Below, piece by piece: positions 10,949 through 22,136 of a stretch of DNA of 64,000 bases; the stretch's first letter is position 1, and each line of letters begins with the position of its first letter. A program made the position numbers and the translations under genes. Source of the DNA: Nematostella vectensis (taxonomy: Eukaryota > Cnidaria > Anthozoa > Actiniaria > Edwardsiidae); the NCBI RefSeq assembly GCF_932526225.1, contig NC_064047.1, forward strand, positions 14,011,121-14,075,120, read 5' to 3'. The notes beneath the pieces were generated by a model. That model was given only the letters and a program-made list of their open reading frames with translations. It was not told the DNA's origin and ran no database searches.

Positions 10949-13775
10949 ATCATTAATATATAGATTTAGGCACTGCCTAAAAGCGGAGCCAGCATTGAAC
11001 ACCTGTGTTGACTGATTGAGGTATTTTTGTGGGATCTAGGATTCTGCTCTTTACTGAGATTTATTTATTGTACCAACCAAATGGATCCAGGCCTTATTCA
11101 ATAATTTAAATGCAGTACATCAAAGTTAACAAACACAATTCTGGTGTGAATATAGCAGTCAAAGTTGTCAAGCGTCTAATGGTAAATTCTTATGTCCTAT
11201 CATAGAAGTTCCATTATAAATATTTTTTTAAATCAAAACAATACTCGACAAGCTTTGCCCTTGTGCAGAATAGGTCATGGATGTAACAGCATTCCAAAGA
11301 TTTGAAATAATATATTTAGACTGTTTAGATGCCATACTGTAATTTTTATGTATTGATTTAGTGGCGATTCTCTCCTTCATTGGACTGAATATTCAGAAAA
11401 ATATATGGAAATTGAAATCAAAAAATATATCTCCTTTCATGCATTACATATTGGTGCACCCCCCTTTACCATATAGTGGCCTTGTTGTTGATTGCCTACT
11501 CCAAAATGAATGCAATGAAGAAAAAACAGATTGACTTTGGAAGCAAATCCTAAAAAAACATCTAAGGCATCACTGACAGTGCTAAAATGCTAACTTCTAA
11601 TTTCAAACCAAACCCTTTCATTGGTCTATGTTTGGGGTAGAGATGAAGCAAAGAATATCAATTGACTAAAAAAGTGAATTGACTCAACTTGAAAGGTTTG
11701 TTGAAAAAAATATAACAGTTATGAAAATAATTTGATTGAGCATTTCTTGACATTTCCCCTTTCCCATTATCTTAACCCTTTCACCACCACAGGCCTCTAA
11801 AGAGGCCATGTCTATGCTATCCAAGCTATGTGAACAGAATTCTATTATTGAAAAAGAACAAGGTTGTTGCTAGTGTTATAAAGTTTAAGTATCTTGCTCT
11901 AAAAAACCCTTCCCCTTAATAAAAGTTCCATTAATGTACATTTTGTAAAGCTACATTCTGACAAGCTTTGTCCTTGCAAAGAACAAGTAATGGATGAAAC
12001 AGGATTTCAAAGATAGAATATAGTGTCAGACACAATTTTAGATAAGATGCAATACGGAAGTTTTAATGTACCATTTTAAGTGGTGATTTTCCATCCCCAT
12101 GGAAATTAATATCTATAAATATACATCCAGTAATGCATTATATTTTGGTGTTTTTAGAAACCCTGGATCCAACCATTCCAATGAAATAAATCTAAACCTT
12201 TAAAATAAATGTAATGGAAAAGAAACTTGGAAAGGAAATCCTAAAAAGAAGATATAAGTGAAAGTACTAAATGAAAATTTTTAATTTAAAAATTAAATAT
12301 GTTCATTAATTTATTTTTGGTGTAGAGGGGAAATAGCAAAGAGCATCAATTGCATAAAAATAGTCAACAGGGAGAAGGAAAAGGAAGAAATATGACTCTT
12401 CTTGAAATGTTTGAAAAGAAAATATAATAACAATAATGTGATAATTATATTCTGTACTTTCCTAAAATATCCCCTTTCCCATTATCTTTAGGTTAATAGA
12501 AAACTGTTTTCGTTACAGATTTATTATTTAAAAAGCAAAATTATGTTTTTAGTTTTATATAATATAAGTATCTTGTTCTAAAAAAACCTATTGAGTGTGT
12601 ACTGCTGAATCACATAGTAATGCCCTAGTCATTTAAACCCCCTCCCTTATGGTCCTGGGGAAGTCAGGGGTTATGTGGGGTTTTAGATTACTTTTTAACC
12701 AGAATATATCAAGAGGGGTGGTGGTATTGACTGTTTTTTTACTCTTAACTTGGAAACAGGCTTTTATTAAAGTCTAATCCCCCACCCTTTCCCGTTACCA
12801 TGTGTGTGGGGGTATCAAATGACTAGTGAAAAAGAACTCCCTACTGTCTTTCAGACATGTCTTTCAAGACATGGTTTTCAATTCTCATGTCTTCCAGTCT
12901 TTAGCATTCATCTTGGCCCTCAGGTAGTCCCTGGTTCATAAAAGAGTAACATTTCTTTCAAAACAATCTTTTCATCAAACATTTATAATCTGACTAATTT
13001 CCACAAATATTTGAAAAAAAAAATAAACTCATGAGATGTAAGATGCAGACAATAACAATACATATTGGCAACAGGGGTTGAATTTTGTTTTGTTTTTATC
13101 CTCGGTAAGGAAAATTTCTCTTGTAAGTTGAAAAAGTTGCTGTATCTTCTAAGGATATGTATCTTCTTAGGACTAAGAGCACAGGATATAAAGACAAGAT
13201 CGGTCTTCTTTACCAGTATATGACAAATGCAACACGATATTGGTTAAGCCTTTATGAAATATTTCAACAGAATCAAGAATAAAGATAGAACAAAGAATGT
13301 CAAAACAAAATGTGTTATGCTCATTCTCAAAGCAAACAAAAAGGACAACAAAAAGCCCAATAACTGTCATATCCTCGATAGACAAAAGAAATCGTCGTCT
13401 GAAACTCACCTTGCATTTTGTCGCTTTCTTGTGGTTTTGTTCGCTTTTTAATGTGAACTATTACTTACTTAAATTTACTAGCAAAAACCAGACATATCCT
13501 TACATAAATCTTTGCGTGAATGAATGTTAGTAGATCTCCTCTAGTTGACTTTATCCTTAAGTCACAAAATTTGAGGCAAAAAGAAATAATCAACGCATGA
13601 CAAGAACTTTTCCCTTGCTCTGTGCTTGTATTTAGCCGCCATTACGGGGCCGAGTGAGGCCTGGGAGTTGCGCGGCTGACTGACTGGCTAGCTGGCTGGC
13701 TGGCGAGTGACACCACAGGGTACCCGCGCAATGACCACAAAACCAAGTCGCATAGTTATACCATATTTCTATACC
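10949..13775. other. AT-rich region with an old tandem duplication
   Basis: No gene is supported. Two diverged blocks, about 11200-11790 and 11905-12495, share ordered landmarks: GACAAGCTTTG(C/T)CCTTG near 11248 and 11958, the sequence before a GTGGCGATT/GTGGTGATT run, and CCCCTTTCCCATTATCTT near 11758 and 12470. They are offset by about 710 bp. From 12640 on there are C-runs and T-runs but nothing recognisable. A CTGG/GACT microsatellite lies at about 13673-13707. Confidence 0.6.
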
Positions 13776-13776
13776 T

Positions 13777-13830
13777 ATGGAGCTCCGCGCGCGGCCTACG
13801 GCCGCGCTGGCTCCGCTATTATTATTATTA
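13777..13830. repeat. GC palindrome followed by (TTA)n
   Basis: GGAGC and GGCTCC flank GCGCGGCC-TAC-GGCCGCGC, an almost perfect GC hairpin, followed by four ATT units. This looks like the 3' end of a SINE or LINE copy, but no body was recognised upstream. Confidence 0.5.
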
Positions 13831-14022
13831 AATGCGCGTAAATATCGTCTACTGTATATTATCGAGACCGCAAATGCGCATAAATATCGCTTTTACGGTA
13901 TATTACCGAGACCCGCAAATGCGTGTAAATATCGTCTACTGTATATTATCGAGACCGCAAATGCGTGTAAATATCGTCTACTGTATATTACCGAGACCGC
14001 AAATGCGCGTAAATATCGTTTT
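13830..14022. repeat. 43-bp tandem repeat, about 4.5 copies
   Basis: The unit is AAATGCGCGTAAATATCGTC followed by TACTGTATATTATCGAGACCGC. Copies differ at CGTG/CGCG/CGCA and TTATC/TTACC. The last partial copy runs into the left terminus of the 2.2-kb inverted-repeat element at 14026. One more copy is found at 10326-10367. Confidence 0.9.
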
Positions 14023-14025
14023 TTA

Positions 14026-16228
14026 CTTTTTGGTTTGGATCGGGTATTCGTACCAAGACGTAGGGGCCTAAAGTGGTGTGGTAGTGAGGTGGGTGTAATC
14101 ATATGGTATGGTGATGTTGGAGGGTGATGGTGAAGGATGGCTAGTAAGGTAATGTAGAGTGGAGATGGTAGTAATGTAATTACGGTAAAAAGGTGGATAG
14201 GTTAGACTAGTAGGTGGTGAAAAGATAAAGTGGGACAATAGAATAAGTTGTGGTAGTGTGGTGGGTAGGTGAAAAAAAAAAATAATAATAATATGGTGTG
14301 GTAGGGAGATGGCTAATGGCTGTGTTGGTGGGGAAAAAATTGGTACGGTGTATAGGTGAGAGTGGTGGTGAGGGGGATGTGGAGTAGATAAGGCTTATAA
14401 TTTAGCGTGATGGGTCTGTGTGTGTTAAAATGGTAGTGGTGCGGAGGTCGATTTAAAATTTGTGAGGTTATGGTGTAAATGTGGGTGATAATATATCGTT
14501 ATGAGAGAGTGAGTGAGTGTGGTATTGTAGTATATAGGAAGGCGGTGATAGAAGATGAAGATGGTGATAGGTTGAGATAGGTAGGTGGAGAGGTGGTTGT
14601 GTGGCGAATGGTGAAACTTAGTTTATGTTTGTGAAATTGCAGTGTGAAGAAAGGGGAAGGGGTGATAGGGTTATCAGGTTATGTTCGGGTGGTTAAGATT
14701 ATGGATTATGAGACGACGAGTTAAGGTTGTTATAAGAGATGGGGTTGATAATAAAACGACATGAGAGTTATGAATAAAGGGTTTTTTTTGTTGAGTGGAG
14801 AAGGTAGTAAATATGGTATTTTTTGGAGATTGAAACAGTTAAAATCGGTAACTTGTGGCGAGTGTTGTGTAGCGGATGTGAAGAGGTGATGGCGGCATTA
14901 ATGAAATCTGATGAAGGGGGATAATGCGAGTGTGAACAGAATGATGAGCAGGGATATTGTGATGAGGCTGTGTAGTGTTTTTGAGAAAGTGTGTTGTGTG
15001 TAGGGTAGGAAAGTAATATGTAGGATAAGAGAAAGAAAAGTGTTTAGATTGTAGAGAGGAAATGGTGAGCGGTAATGGAGAGGGTGAGGTATGTGTGGAG
15101 GTATGTATCTAATGAAGTGTGTAAGTGGTATGATTGACAGGCGAAATTAAATAATAATAGAGATTGAATGAGTGTTGCGAAAACGCCGAGAAAAAATATA
15201 AAATACTGTAGCGGTGAAAGGGAGTATTGCGGACAATGGAAAATGATGCTAGTAAAACGGCGAAGAAGATGAAGTAGGGGCCCGGGAGGCGGCAAAGGGA
15301 GCGCGGTGAGAGTGGAGATGACTCTGAAACGTTAACAAGACAGGAAGGATAGTTTACCCCAGATGAAGCGATAATCGGTGGTAAGAGATAAGGGGAAAAG
15401 GCAAAGGCATGAAGAAAACAACCGGCATGTATATGCAAAATAAACATAACAAAACAAACCAATAAGACAAAAGTGTGTAGGTCACTTCAAAGAGCTCTGC
15501 GAAATGTAGAACTAAAGGCATATAACGCCAACCAAGACTTCTCATCAGGGGGCGAGGTCTATTGGTTGGTCATATACGAACCTGGAGAATAAAGCGGGTA
15601 GACTTAGGGGAAAGCTAGGGGAAAAGCGGCGATGACGGTGGGAGTAAAAAGGGGGAAAAAACTAGGGAGACGATTCGTATATGAAGCGTGTTTCGAATGA
15701 TAAGGCCCTCATCACCCGCCCCTACACGCTCGTTAGTAATGCCTCTAGTGAAGCGTGGTGCATGCAATGGCCAAACCTGTGTAGCGCCTGGCTCCGCCTG
15801 AGTACATGGCTTGGTCTGAAAAGTAAAAAGTAGCGCGCAGGGGAATGAGGTAAAGAGAAAAATAGTGGATAGAGGCTAAGCTAGAAGGGGGAAGTGTGTA
15901 GTGGACAAAATGGTGCATGTGATGGTCCTGGCTAGTGGCTGTATTCTCCTGTTTTTCCCTGTAGTGTGTGGGAACTTATGCATGTAGCAGGAAGGGTAGA
16001 GAATAAGGGTGTCGTGATGTGGTGGGTAGTATATAGGATGTGTGGAAAGGAGGGTGTACATACCCGAGATGTTATTGGCGGAGCTTAGATTGCCTGTCTT
16101 GGAGGTATTCCGTATGTAGCGAAGTGAGGGGTTATGAGGGGATTGCGCTCGTGGTTATACGAGTATTTGATGAAAATAGGCTTTAGGCCCCTACGTCTTG
16201 GTACGAATACCCGATCAAAACCAAAAAG
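14026..16228. mobile_element. 2.2-kb element with 48-bp inverted termini, no transposase seen
   Basis: The left end (14026-14073) and right end (16181-16228) are inverted copies with one mismatch: CTTTTTGGTTTGGATCGGGT and onward to GGGGCCTAAAG, against the reverse complement ending CCAAAAAG. No target duplication could be fixed. The interior to about 15250 is almost free of C on the + strand (G, T and A only). The minus-strand ORFs there (for example 15109-15462) are rich in Ser, Leu, Phe and Pro, as that skew predicts, and show no domain. From 15300 to 16100 composition is more normal but nothing was recognised. It is probably a non-autonomous DNA transposon. Confidence 0.65.
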
Positions 16229-16422
16229 GGCCATATTTATTCATGGTATAGCGCTATTCTGGCATTCAGGAACCGGACACAATTTGATTGGCGTTCTCAC
16301 ACACCCGTATGATTTATGTATACAATTTATTATTTTGTTATAACAGTTTTATACCACGGATCAATAAACAATAAAGGAAATACTTCCACTTTGGTCTTTG
16401 TCAATTACAACCTGTTCGCTGG

Positions 16423-17421
16423 AGAATACAGAGAAATACAGGAGAATACAGGAGAATGCAGGGAAATACAGGAGAATACAGGGAAATACAGGAGAATACA
16501 GGAGAATACAGGAAAATACAGGAAAATACAGGAGAATACAGGAGAATACAGGGAAATAAAGGAGAATACAGGAAAATACAGGAGAATACAGGGAAATACA
16601 GGAGAACACAGAGAAATACAGGAAAATACAGGAGAATACAGGGAAATACAAGAGAATACATTGAAATACAGGAGAATACAGGGAAATACAGGAGAATACA
16701 TTGAAATACAGGAGAATACAGGGAAATACAGGAGAATACATTGAAATACAGGAGAATACAGGGAAATACAAGAAAATACAGGAGGATACAGAAGAATACA
16801 GGAGGATACAGGAGAATACAGGGGAATACAGGAGAATACAAGGAAATACAGGAGAATACAGGGAAATACAGGAGAACACAGGAAAATTTAGGAGAATACA
16901 GGGAAATACAGGAGAATACAGGGAAATACAGGAGAATACAGGAAAATACAGGGAAATACAGGAGAATACAGGAAAATACAGGGAAATGGAGGAAAATACA
17001 GGGGAATACAGGAAAAATACAAGGAAATACAGGCAAATACAGGAGAATACAGGGAAATACAGGAGAATACAGGAAAATACAGGGAAATACAGGAGAATAC
17101 AGGAAAATACAGGAGAATACAGGGAAATACAGGAGAATACAAGAAAATACAGAGAAATACAAGAGAATACAGAAAAATACAGGAGAACACAGGGAAATAC
17201 AGGAGAATACAGGGAAATACAGGGCAATACAAGAGAATACAGAGAAATACAAGAAAATACAGGGAAATACAGGAGAATACAGGAAAATACAGGGAAATAC
17301 AGGAGAATACAGGGAAATACAAGAGAATACAGGAGAACACAGGGAAATACAGGGGAATACAGGAAAATACAGGAAAATACAGGAAAATACAGGAGAATAC
17401 AGGGAAATACAAGAGAATACA
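16423..17421. repeat. 10/20-bp minisatellite, left part
   Basis: Alternating GGAGAATACA and GGGAAATACA decamers (20-bp dimer) run up to the left end of the Polinton. The same array in the same orientation resumes at 29235. Long ORFs are open on both strands (YRRIQENTGEYRE-type forward, LYFPVFSCISLYSPVF-type reverse) because the unit lacks stops; none is taken as a gene. Confidence 0.95.
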
Positions 17422-17664
17422 GGGGGGGACTGGGGGGTTTCAGTGAAACGATTGGGGGCGCGAATCGCCCCTCCGGGCCTCCCAGCCCCGTTCCAGGCTG
17501 GGGACTTTCAATGACACCCAAACGCGTTTCGCGTAGATTAATAATTGCTGATTATTAATCTACGTCGGGACCACTTCGCGTAGATGGATACTTAGCAGAA
17601 GTAAGTCTACGCAAAACACACTCCGCGTAGATGAGTGATTAGCAGTGGTTAGCAATCATTCATC
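17422..17664. repeat. Polinton left terminal inverted repeat
   Basis: Begins with seven G then ACTGGGGGGTTTCAGTGAAA and matches the reverse complement of 28932-29234. Inside it are three consecutive hairpins: 17532-17564 (CGTAGATTAATAAT stem of 14 with a 5-nt loop), 17578-17612 (GCGTAGA/TCTACGC outer stem) and 17630-17664 (GATGAGTGATT/AATCATTCATC). A degraded copy of the terminal motif recurs at 17683-17714. Confidence 0.93.
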
Positions 17665-17767
17665 CGCTTTCTATCGACAGCAGCGGGACTGGGGCCTTTC
17701 ATAGAAACGAGTGGGAACTTTGCAATTAGACCGCCGTCTGTCCTGTGGTATACCGAGCGTTCGAAGG

Positions 17768-18058
17768 ATGAAGTGCGGAAAAGATTATTGCGGGTGGCTA
17801 AAGGTCGGCCATGCAAACACCTGCGGCCAGAGGTGCATGGACACCTACTGCAAGGTGCACCTCCAAAGGCTCCGTAAGGGCAGCCCCCTCCCCGTGCCGT
17901 GCAGGATCTGCGGCATAGGGACGCAGTCGGAGACGCGGTTGTGCCGCCCCTGCGGAGCTAATCGTGAAGGGCAGAGGATGCGCGGCATCAAGAGGCGCGC
18001 TCGGAAATGGTTCGCACTCGTCCTGTCTGACATCGCAGCCCGCGATACGGGCAATTAG
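17768..18058 (+). CDS. small Cys-rich putative zinc protein of the Polinton
   Basis: A basic protein of 96 residues from the ATG at 17768; an upstream in-frame ATG at 17711 would add 19. Cysteines come in two clusters: CGKDYCG, then NTCGQRCMDTYCKVH, and CRICGIG followed later by CRPCG. That is at least two probable zinc sites in a fold I do not recognise. The C-terminal third is Arg-rich (RMRGIKRRARKW), which suits nucleic-acid binding. It is the first gene inside the left TIR and is read toward the replicase. Its 3' end overlaps the first copy of the 62-72 bp repeats. It could be a regulator or replication accessory; no function is claimed. Confidence 0.6.
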   Translation: MKCGKDYCGWLKVGHANTCGQRCMDTYCKVHLQRLRKGSPLPVPCRICGIGTQSETRLCRPCGANREGQRMRGIKRRARKWFALVLSDIAARDTGN

Positions 18059-18346
18059 AGACTGGGTGGCACAAGACATACCCAAACACTCGTCCTGTCT
18101 GACATCGCAGCCCGCGATACGGGCAATTAGAGACTGGGTGGCACAAGGCATACCCAAACACTCGTCCCGCCGGCTGTGATACGGGCAATTAGAGACTGGG
18201 TGGCACAAGGCATACCCAAACACTCGTCCCGCCGGCTGTGATACGGGCAATTAGAGATTGGGTGGCACAAGGCATACCCAAACACTAGTCCCGCCGGTTG
18301 TGAATACGGGCAATTAGAGACTGGGTGGCACAAGGTATACCCAAAC
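18010..18346. repeat. 62-72 bp tandem repeat, five copies, before the replicase
   Basis: Five copies are anchored by GCAATTAGAG at 18051, 18123, 18185, 18247 and 18310 (spacings 72, 62, 62, 63). Each contains GGGTGGCACAAGGCATACCC. The first two carry CTGTCTGACATCGCAGCCCG, the later ones CCCGCCGGCTGTGATACG. The first overlaps the end of the zinc gene and the last ends at the ATG of the replicase, so the array fills the whole leader of that gene. Confidence 0.93.
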
Positions 18347-21300
18347 ATGGACGCTTATATAGAGGAGATTCTCAATAGCATGCCTGACAAAGAGGCGCCC
18401 GCCGTACTGGCGGGGCTGGTCCAGAACATCCTGGACGAGGGCATCCCTGAGGATGCCAAGCGCAAGCTGCTTTAGCCGCTCATGCCGGCGAGCTCGCGGC
18501 CAGAGGAAGTCTGGCGCGAGTTCGACCCATTGCTGCTGGAACGGTGGCAAGAGGGCCCAGAGGGCTTAGACCCCGATGAGTACTATTCTCTTTGTCGGCG
18601 GCGCCCATCTTCGGTTCCCAAGCGTGGATGCCACTCTTCGGGGCCAAGACGTAAGCGCCGGTGTTTACCAGGAGATACGAGATCTTGGTGGAGCAGGTGT
18701 CATTGCTCTAAAGCCGGTTATGCGGGGGCCTGATATTAATGACGATGGCTCGGTGTGGTGGGTCTCGCACGAGCGAGAGTCTCTGAGGGCAAACGCAGTG
18801 CTGCCGCTGCTGCTAGAGATGGTAGACCCCGACCGGCGTTACGGACTCTTCACGGTCGTTGGTAAGGCCCCCGCAGAACCATTGGCGCCAATCACGGAGG
18901 AGGAAGGGCGCTCGGAGCACAAGATTGGTGGGTCGATAGTCAAAAGAGAGGACCAAATCGCAGTTGGCGCCCTGGAAGGCATCGATGCGGGTATTTGGGA
19001 GAAAGGACGAGAGTACCTCGTCTACGTGAGATACGAGCTTCGCCCTTCACCTGAGCAAAATGGGGAGCCTGGGCCAATGTTTGAGCGAGAGGGGAGTGAC
19101 GCCTTCGCTAACTGTGTTGTGAGCTATGTTGCCGACTTCTTGAGGAACCGCGGCACCTCGCGCTCCCTTGGTCTAGCCAAGACACGAGGAAAGATCCTCG
19201 AGCGATTTGACAAGAAGCTGGCCACTACGGGATGCACCAAAGAAGACCTCTTTGAGATGGAAAAGAAGCTCGAGATAAAGCTGGTAGCCTTGGACGCCCT
19301 GGGCAACGTTATGTGGGACTCGGGGAAGTACGAGAGGGGGTACACACAAATCCGCATCCCTTGCCACAATAACCACGCCTGGGCGGAGCTTCCGACTGAA
19401 CCACCTGCGACCGCGAGCGTCCACGGCCTAGACTTCGAGGCTGAGGGGGAGCTTCGTTCGTTATGTCAGGAGAAGGCTCTAACCAGTGCCGCCACAAAAA
19501 CGCGCGAGGCAAACGTGCGAGAGGTGCTCATTCGCTTCATAAAAAGGGCGATCCCCAGAAGCACGAGGGTCTGGCTGTGTGGGCGTGTTATAGTCACGCA
19601 CGAAGGCAAACTGTACCGATCGAGACAGGACGGAGGGGCTATCGACAGGGCGTTTACAGACGAGACAGGATATGATCCTCAATGGCTCCCTGATGACCAC
19701 CCAGCCTACCAAGAGTACACCGGAGCTACGCACTCGATGGGCGGTGCAATAGGGTATCGCTTCAAGAAGTGGACCCAAAGAGAGAACATCAGGCCAACGC
19801 CTCTTAAATACAGGGACGTCTGGCGAGCGGCGCAGGTTGAGTCCAAAGTGTGGAATAGCAAGGAAAACTTAGGGGCGCAGCCTCATGCGCACATCGACAT
19901 GCGTGCGGCGTACCTAGGATGCGAGGACAGCGTCTTCGGCGGCGCCTCGGACGCCATTGATTTGGTACGGAAATACGGCTTCCCTACGAACGTGTATCGT
20001 ATCGCGGATGTTGTGGGACGGCCATTGAACGAGGTTCTCCAACTAACCGGGGCCATTCAGCTGACCGAGTGGGAGTTCTCTGAGGCCTGCCACCCCTACA
20101 CTTCCGGGAGGGTGGGGCAGCACTTGGAGCAAAACGAGGGCTGGATCACCACGCCAGAGCTCAAGGACCTGTTAGACTCGGGTGACCTCGTCATGGCCAC
20201 GGCGAGGGAGGTGTTGTATGGCGTCGGAAAAAAGGACTCCATCAAGTTCCCCCACTCCATCGCGTGCCGCCCCGGCGGCGAAGACTCGCAGTACCCTGAG
20301 GGTCGAGATCTCGCTGTCCGTTTCGTAGGCAAGTGCGCTCCCCGCCATGGCGACGAGTCCTCGATCGTAGTTCGCGACCGTGAAGAAGCCGCGTATCTGA
20401 CAAACCTCCTTGCGGGCACCGACCACTTACTTAACTTCGAGCATGCCGACGAGGCTCATCTGATCCAATATAAAGACGGTGTCCGGCGCTCTCAATGGTA
20501 CCATATTAGGGCCTTCGTCTTGGCGTACACAAACATAGCGTTGCGACGCATGTTGAGGCGGATCCCTCGCGAAGACGTCCTCCGAGTGTGCACAGATGCC
20601 ATATACGCAAAGGCGGTGCCCAGTGGTGTGAAGCTCGTGGAGCGAAATCCGAGGTATGGAGAGTGGCGCCACAAGAAGCCTGGGTACGAGTGGCGATCCG
20701 AAGCGGCTTGGGGTCCGAAGAAGTCGGGGAGCTTGGCTAGGGAGCCAAGCACTGCGCCGAGTCTGCCGTGCGATCTACTGGCCGCAACCTCTGCAAAGAT
20801 GTATCTAGCCGGCCAAGGAGGATCGGGGAAGACGTTGTGGTGCTCACCCCCGAGAACGACCTCGCCCACGACCATCGCAACAACCCGCGCCTCGCGGTGA
20901 AGGCTCAAACCTACCACCACTACCTCTGCATACCAGCGGAGAAGCCGATAGAGGAGTGGAGACCTTCCGAGCTGGGGCACAAACTCGACCGTCTCGCAAA
21001 AGTAATCATCATTGACGAGTGCTGTAAGCTACAGACTAAAGTGCTACGCGCCATCCTAGGGTATCTCGCCACGCGGCCGTGTCAGGTAGTGTGTTGTGGC
21101 GACTATGGGCAGGTACCGCCCTGGGGAGATAAAGAGGGGCCTCACGATATGCTCAAGGAGTGGGCACAAGGGAAAATTCGCTGGTTCGAGTTCGACTACC
21201 GCTGCCTGTGTGAAGACTGCGGAAAGCCGTACAGTACATGCGACTGCGGCTCTGCCGCGCCCTCCTCCAGGCTCCACGACATAAAGGGCCGGATTTGGTG

Positions 21301-22131
21301 TCAGCCAGATTCCCAACAGCTTGAGGTGCTTCTAGAGGAGTGGGATGGGGTGGCGTTCGACGCGGCGATCAAGCAGGCCCACCCAAGCGATATGTGGGTG
21401 TGTTCGACCAACAAGATGGGGGCTCTTGTTCAGCAGCGATTGGTAGAGCACCACAGGAAAAACTACCCCCGATTGCCAGCAACCATCCGCTTTGACCCCG
21501 ATCCTAGCGTCGCGCATCGTTATCGCAAGCAAGGGCGGTCGGTGCCCGTGCCAGGCAAAAGGGGTGAGAAGGTCGACGCGTACAAAGGCACGGTAGTCGA
21601 GGTTCCTCTCGACGCGGTCCTTAACGGGCTTTCCCTCGAGTGGAAATACGCGGGCTGGGGGACAGTCCACCGGGTGCAGGGCAAGACTATCCAGACTCAG
21701 ACCACAGCTTAGAGGGCTGGATCACGAATGCTGTATACACCGGCATCTCCCGCGTGCGGCGCGCCGACCAGATAGTCCGCGTGATCCCCCCCGATAACAC
21801 CCCCGGTGCCTTGGTTCCCACAGGGCTGCAAGCTACGCCCAGTGAAGAGCTCATTATAGCGCGAATCAAGCGATACGCTATAGACGACGGGCAAAAGGGT
21901 CGCACAAAGTACACGGGACCGCACCACGTTCTGACGGTAGACCACGTACTCGGCATGATTGCTGACGCGGAAAAGAAGTGCACGGTCTGTGGCACTCAGC
22001 TTCTGCTTCAGGGGTACACCAAGAGTCATCCCCAATGCTTCAGTATCGACCGGCTGGACGACAGTCAGGGTCACTACAAGTGGAATGTCAGACTCACGTG
22101 CTTTAGCTGCAATAGAAGGCACAAGCGCTGA
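18347..22131 (+). pseudogene. Polinton replicase: divergent polymerase + SF1 helicase + HNH
   Basis: The reading begins MDAYIEEILNSM at 18347, meets an in-frame TAG at 18473 and changes frame near 18590. It is then open to about 20835, where the frame changes just after the P-loop AGQGGSGKT, and changes again near 21695. The N-terminal part has NCVVSYVADFL and later HNNHAWAE, a Cys/His pair suggesting a peptidase-like fold (inference). Polymerase-like motifs are HIDMRAAY (about residue 440 of the long frame, motif A) and VCTDAIYAK (about residue 672, motif C); no exonuclease motif was seen. The helicase shows IIIDEC, CCGDYGQVPP, GTVHRVQGKT and YTGISRVRR (SF1, PIF1/RecD-like). The C-terminus is an HNH/endonuclease-VII type domain: CTVCG, FSIDRLDDSQGH, NVRLTCFSCNR. 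The same order of domains is, from memory, found in multicopy proteins of arbuscular mycorrhizal fungi. It replaces the pPolB expected in a Polinton. Confidence 0.7.
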
Positions 22132-22136
22132 TCACG

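Noticed and set aside
15044-15545. Minus-strand ORFs in the 2.2-kb element as a transposase
   Set aside because: Composition follows the C-poor + strand (Ser/Leu/Phe/Pro); no catalytic motif.
16361-17558. Long ORFs on both strands of the GGGAAATACA minisatellite (also 29060-31249)
   Set aside because: Same reason: decamer units without stops give YRRIQENTG-type and LYFPVFSC-type proteins on opposite strands. A long hydrophobic product is an artefact.
17798-18348. Minus-strand ORFs with repeated CATQSLIARI segments
   Set aside because: Reading of the five 62-72 bp repeats on the opposite strand.
18473-18475. Programmed TAG readthrough at the start of the Polinton replicase
   Set aside because: The gene also has several frameshifts, so a disabling mutation is simpler; intact relatives would be needed to propose readthrough.
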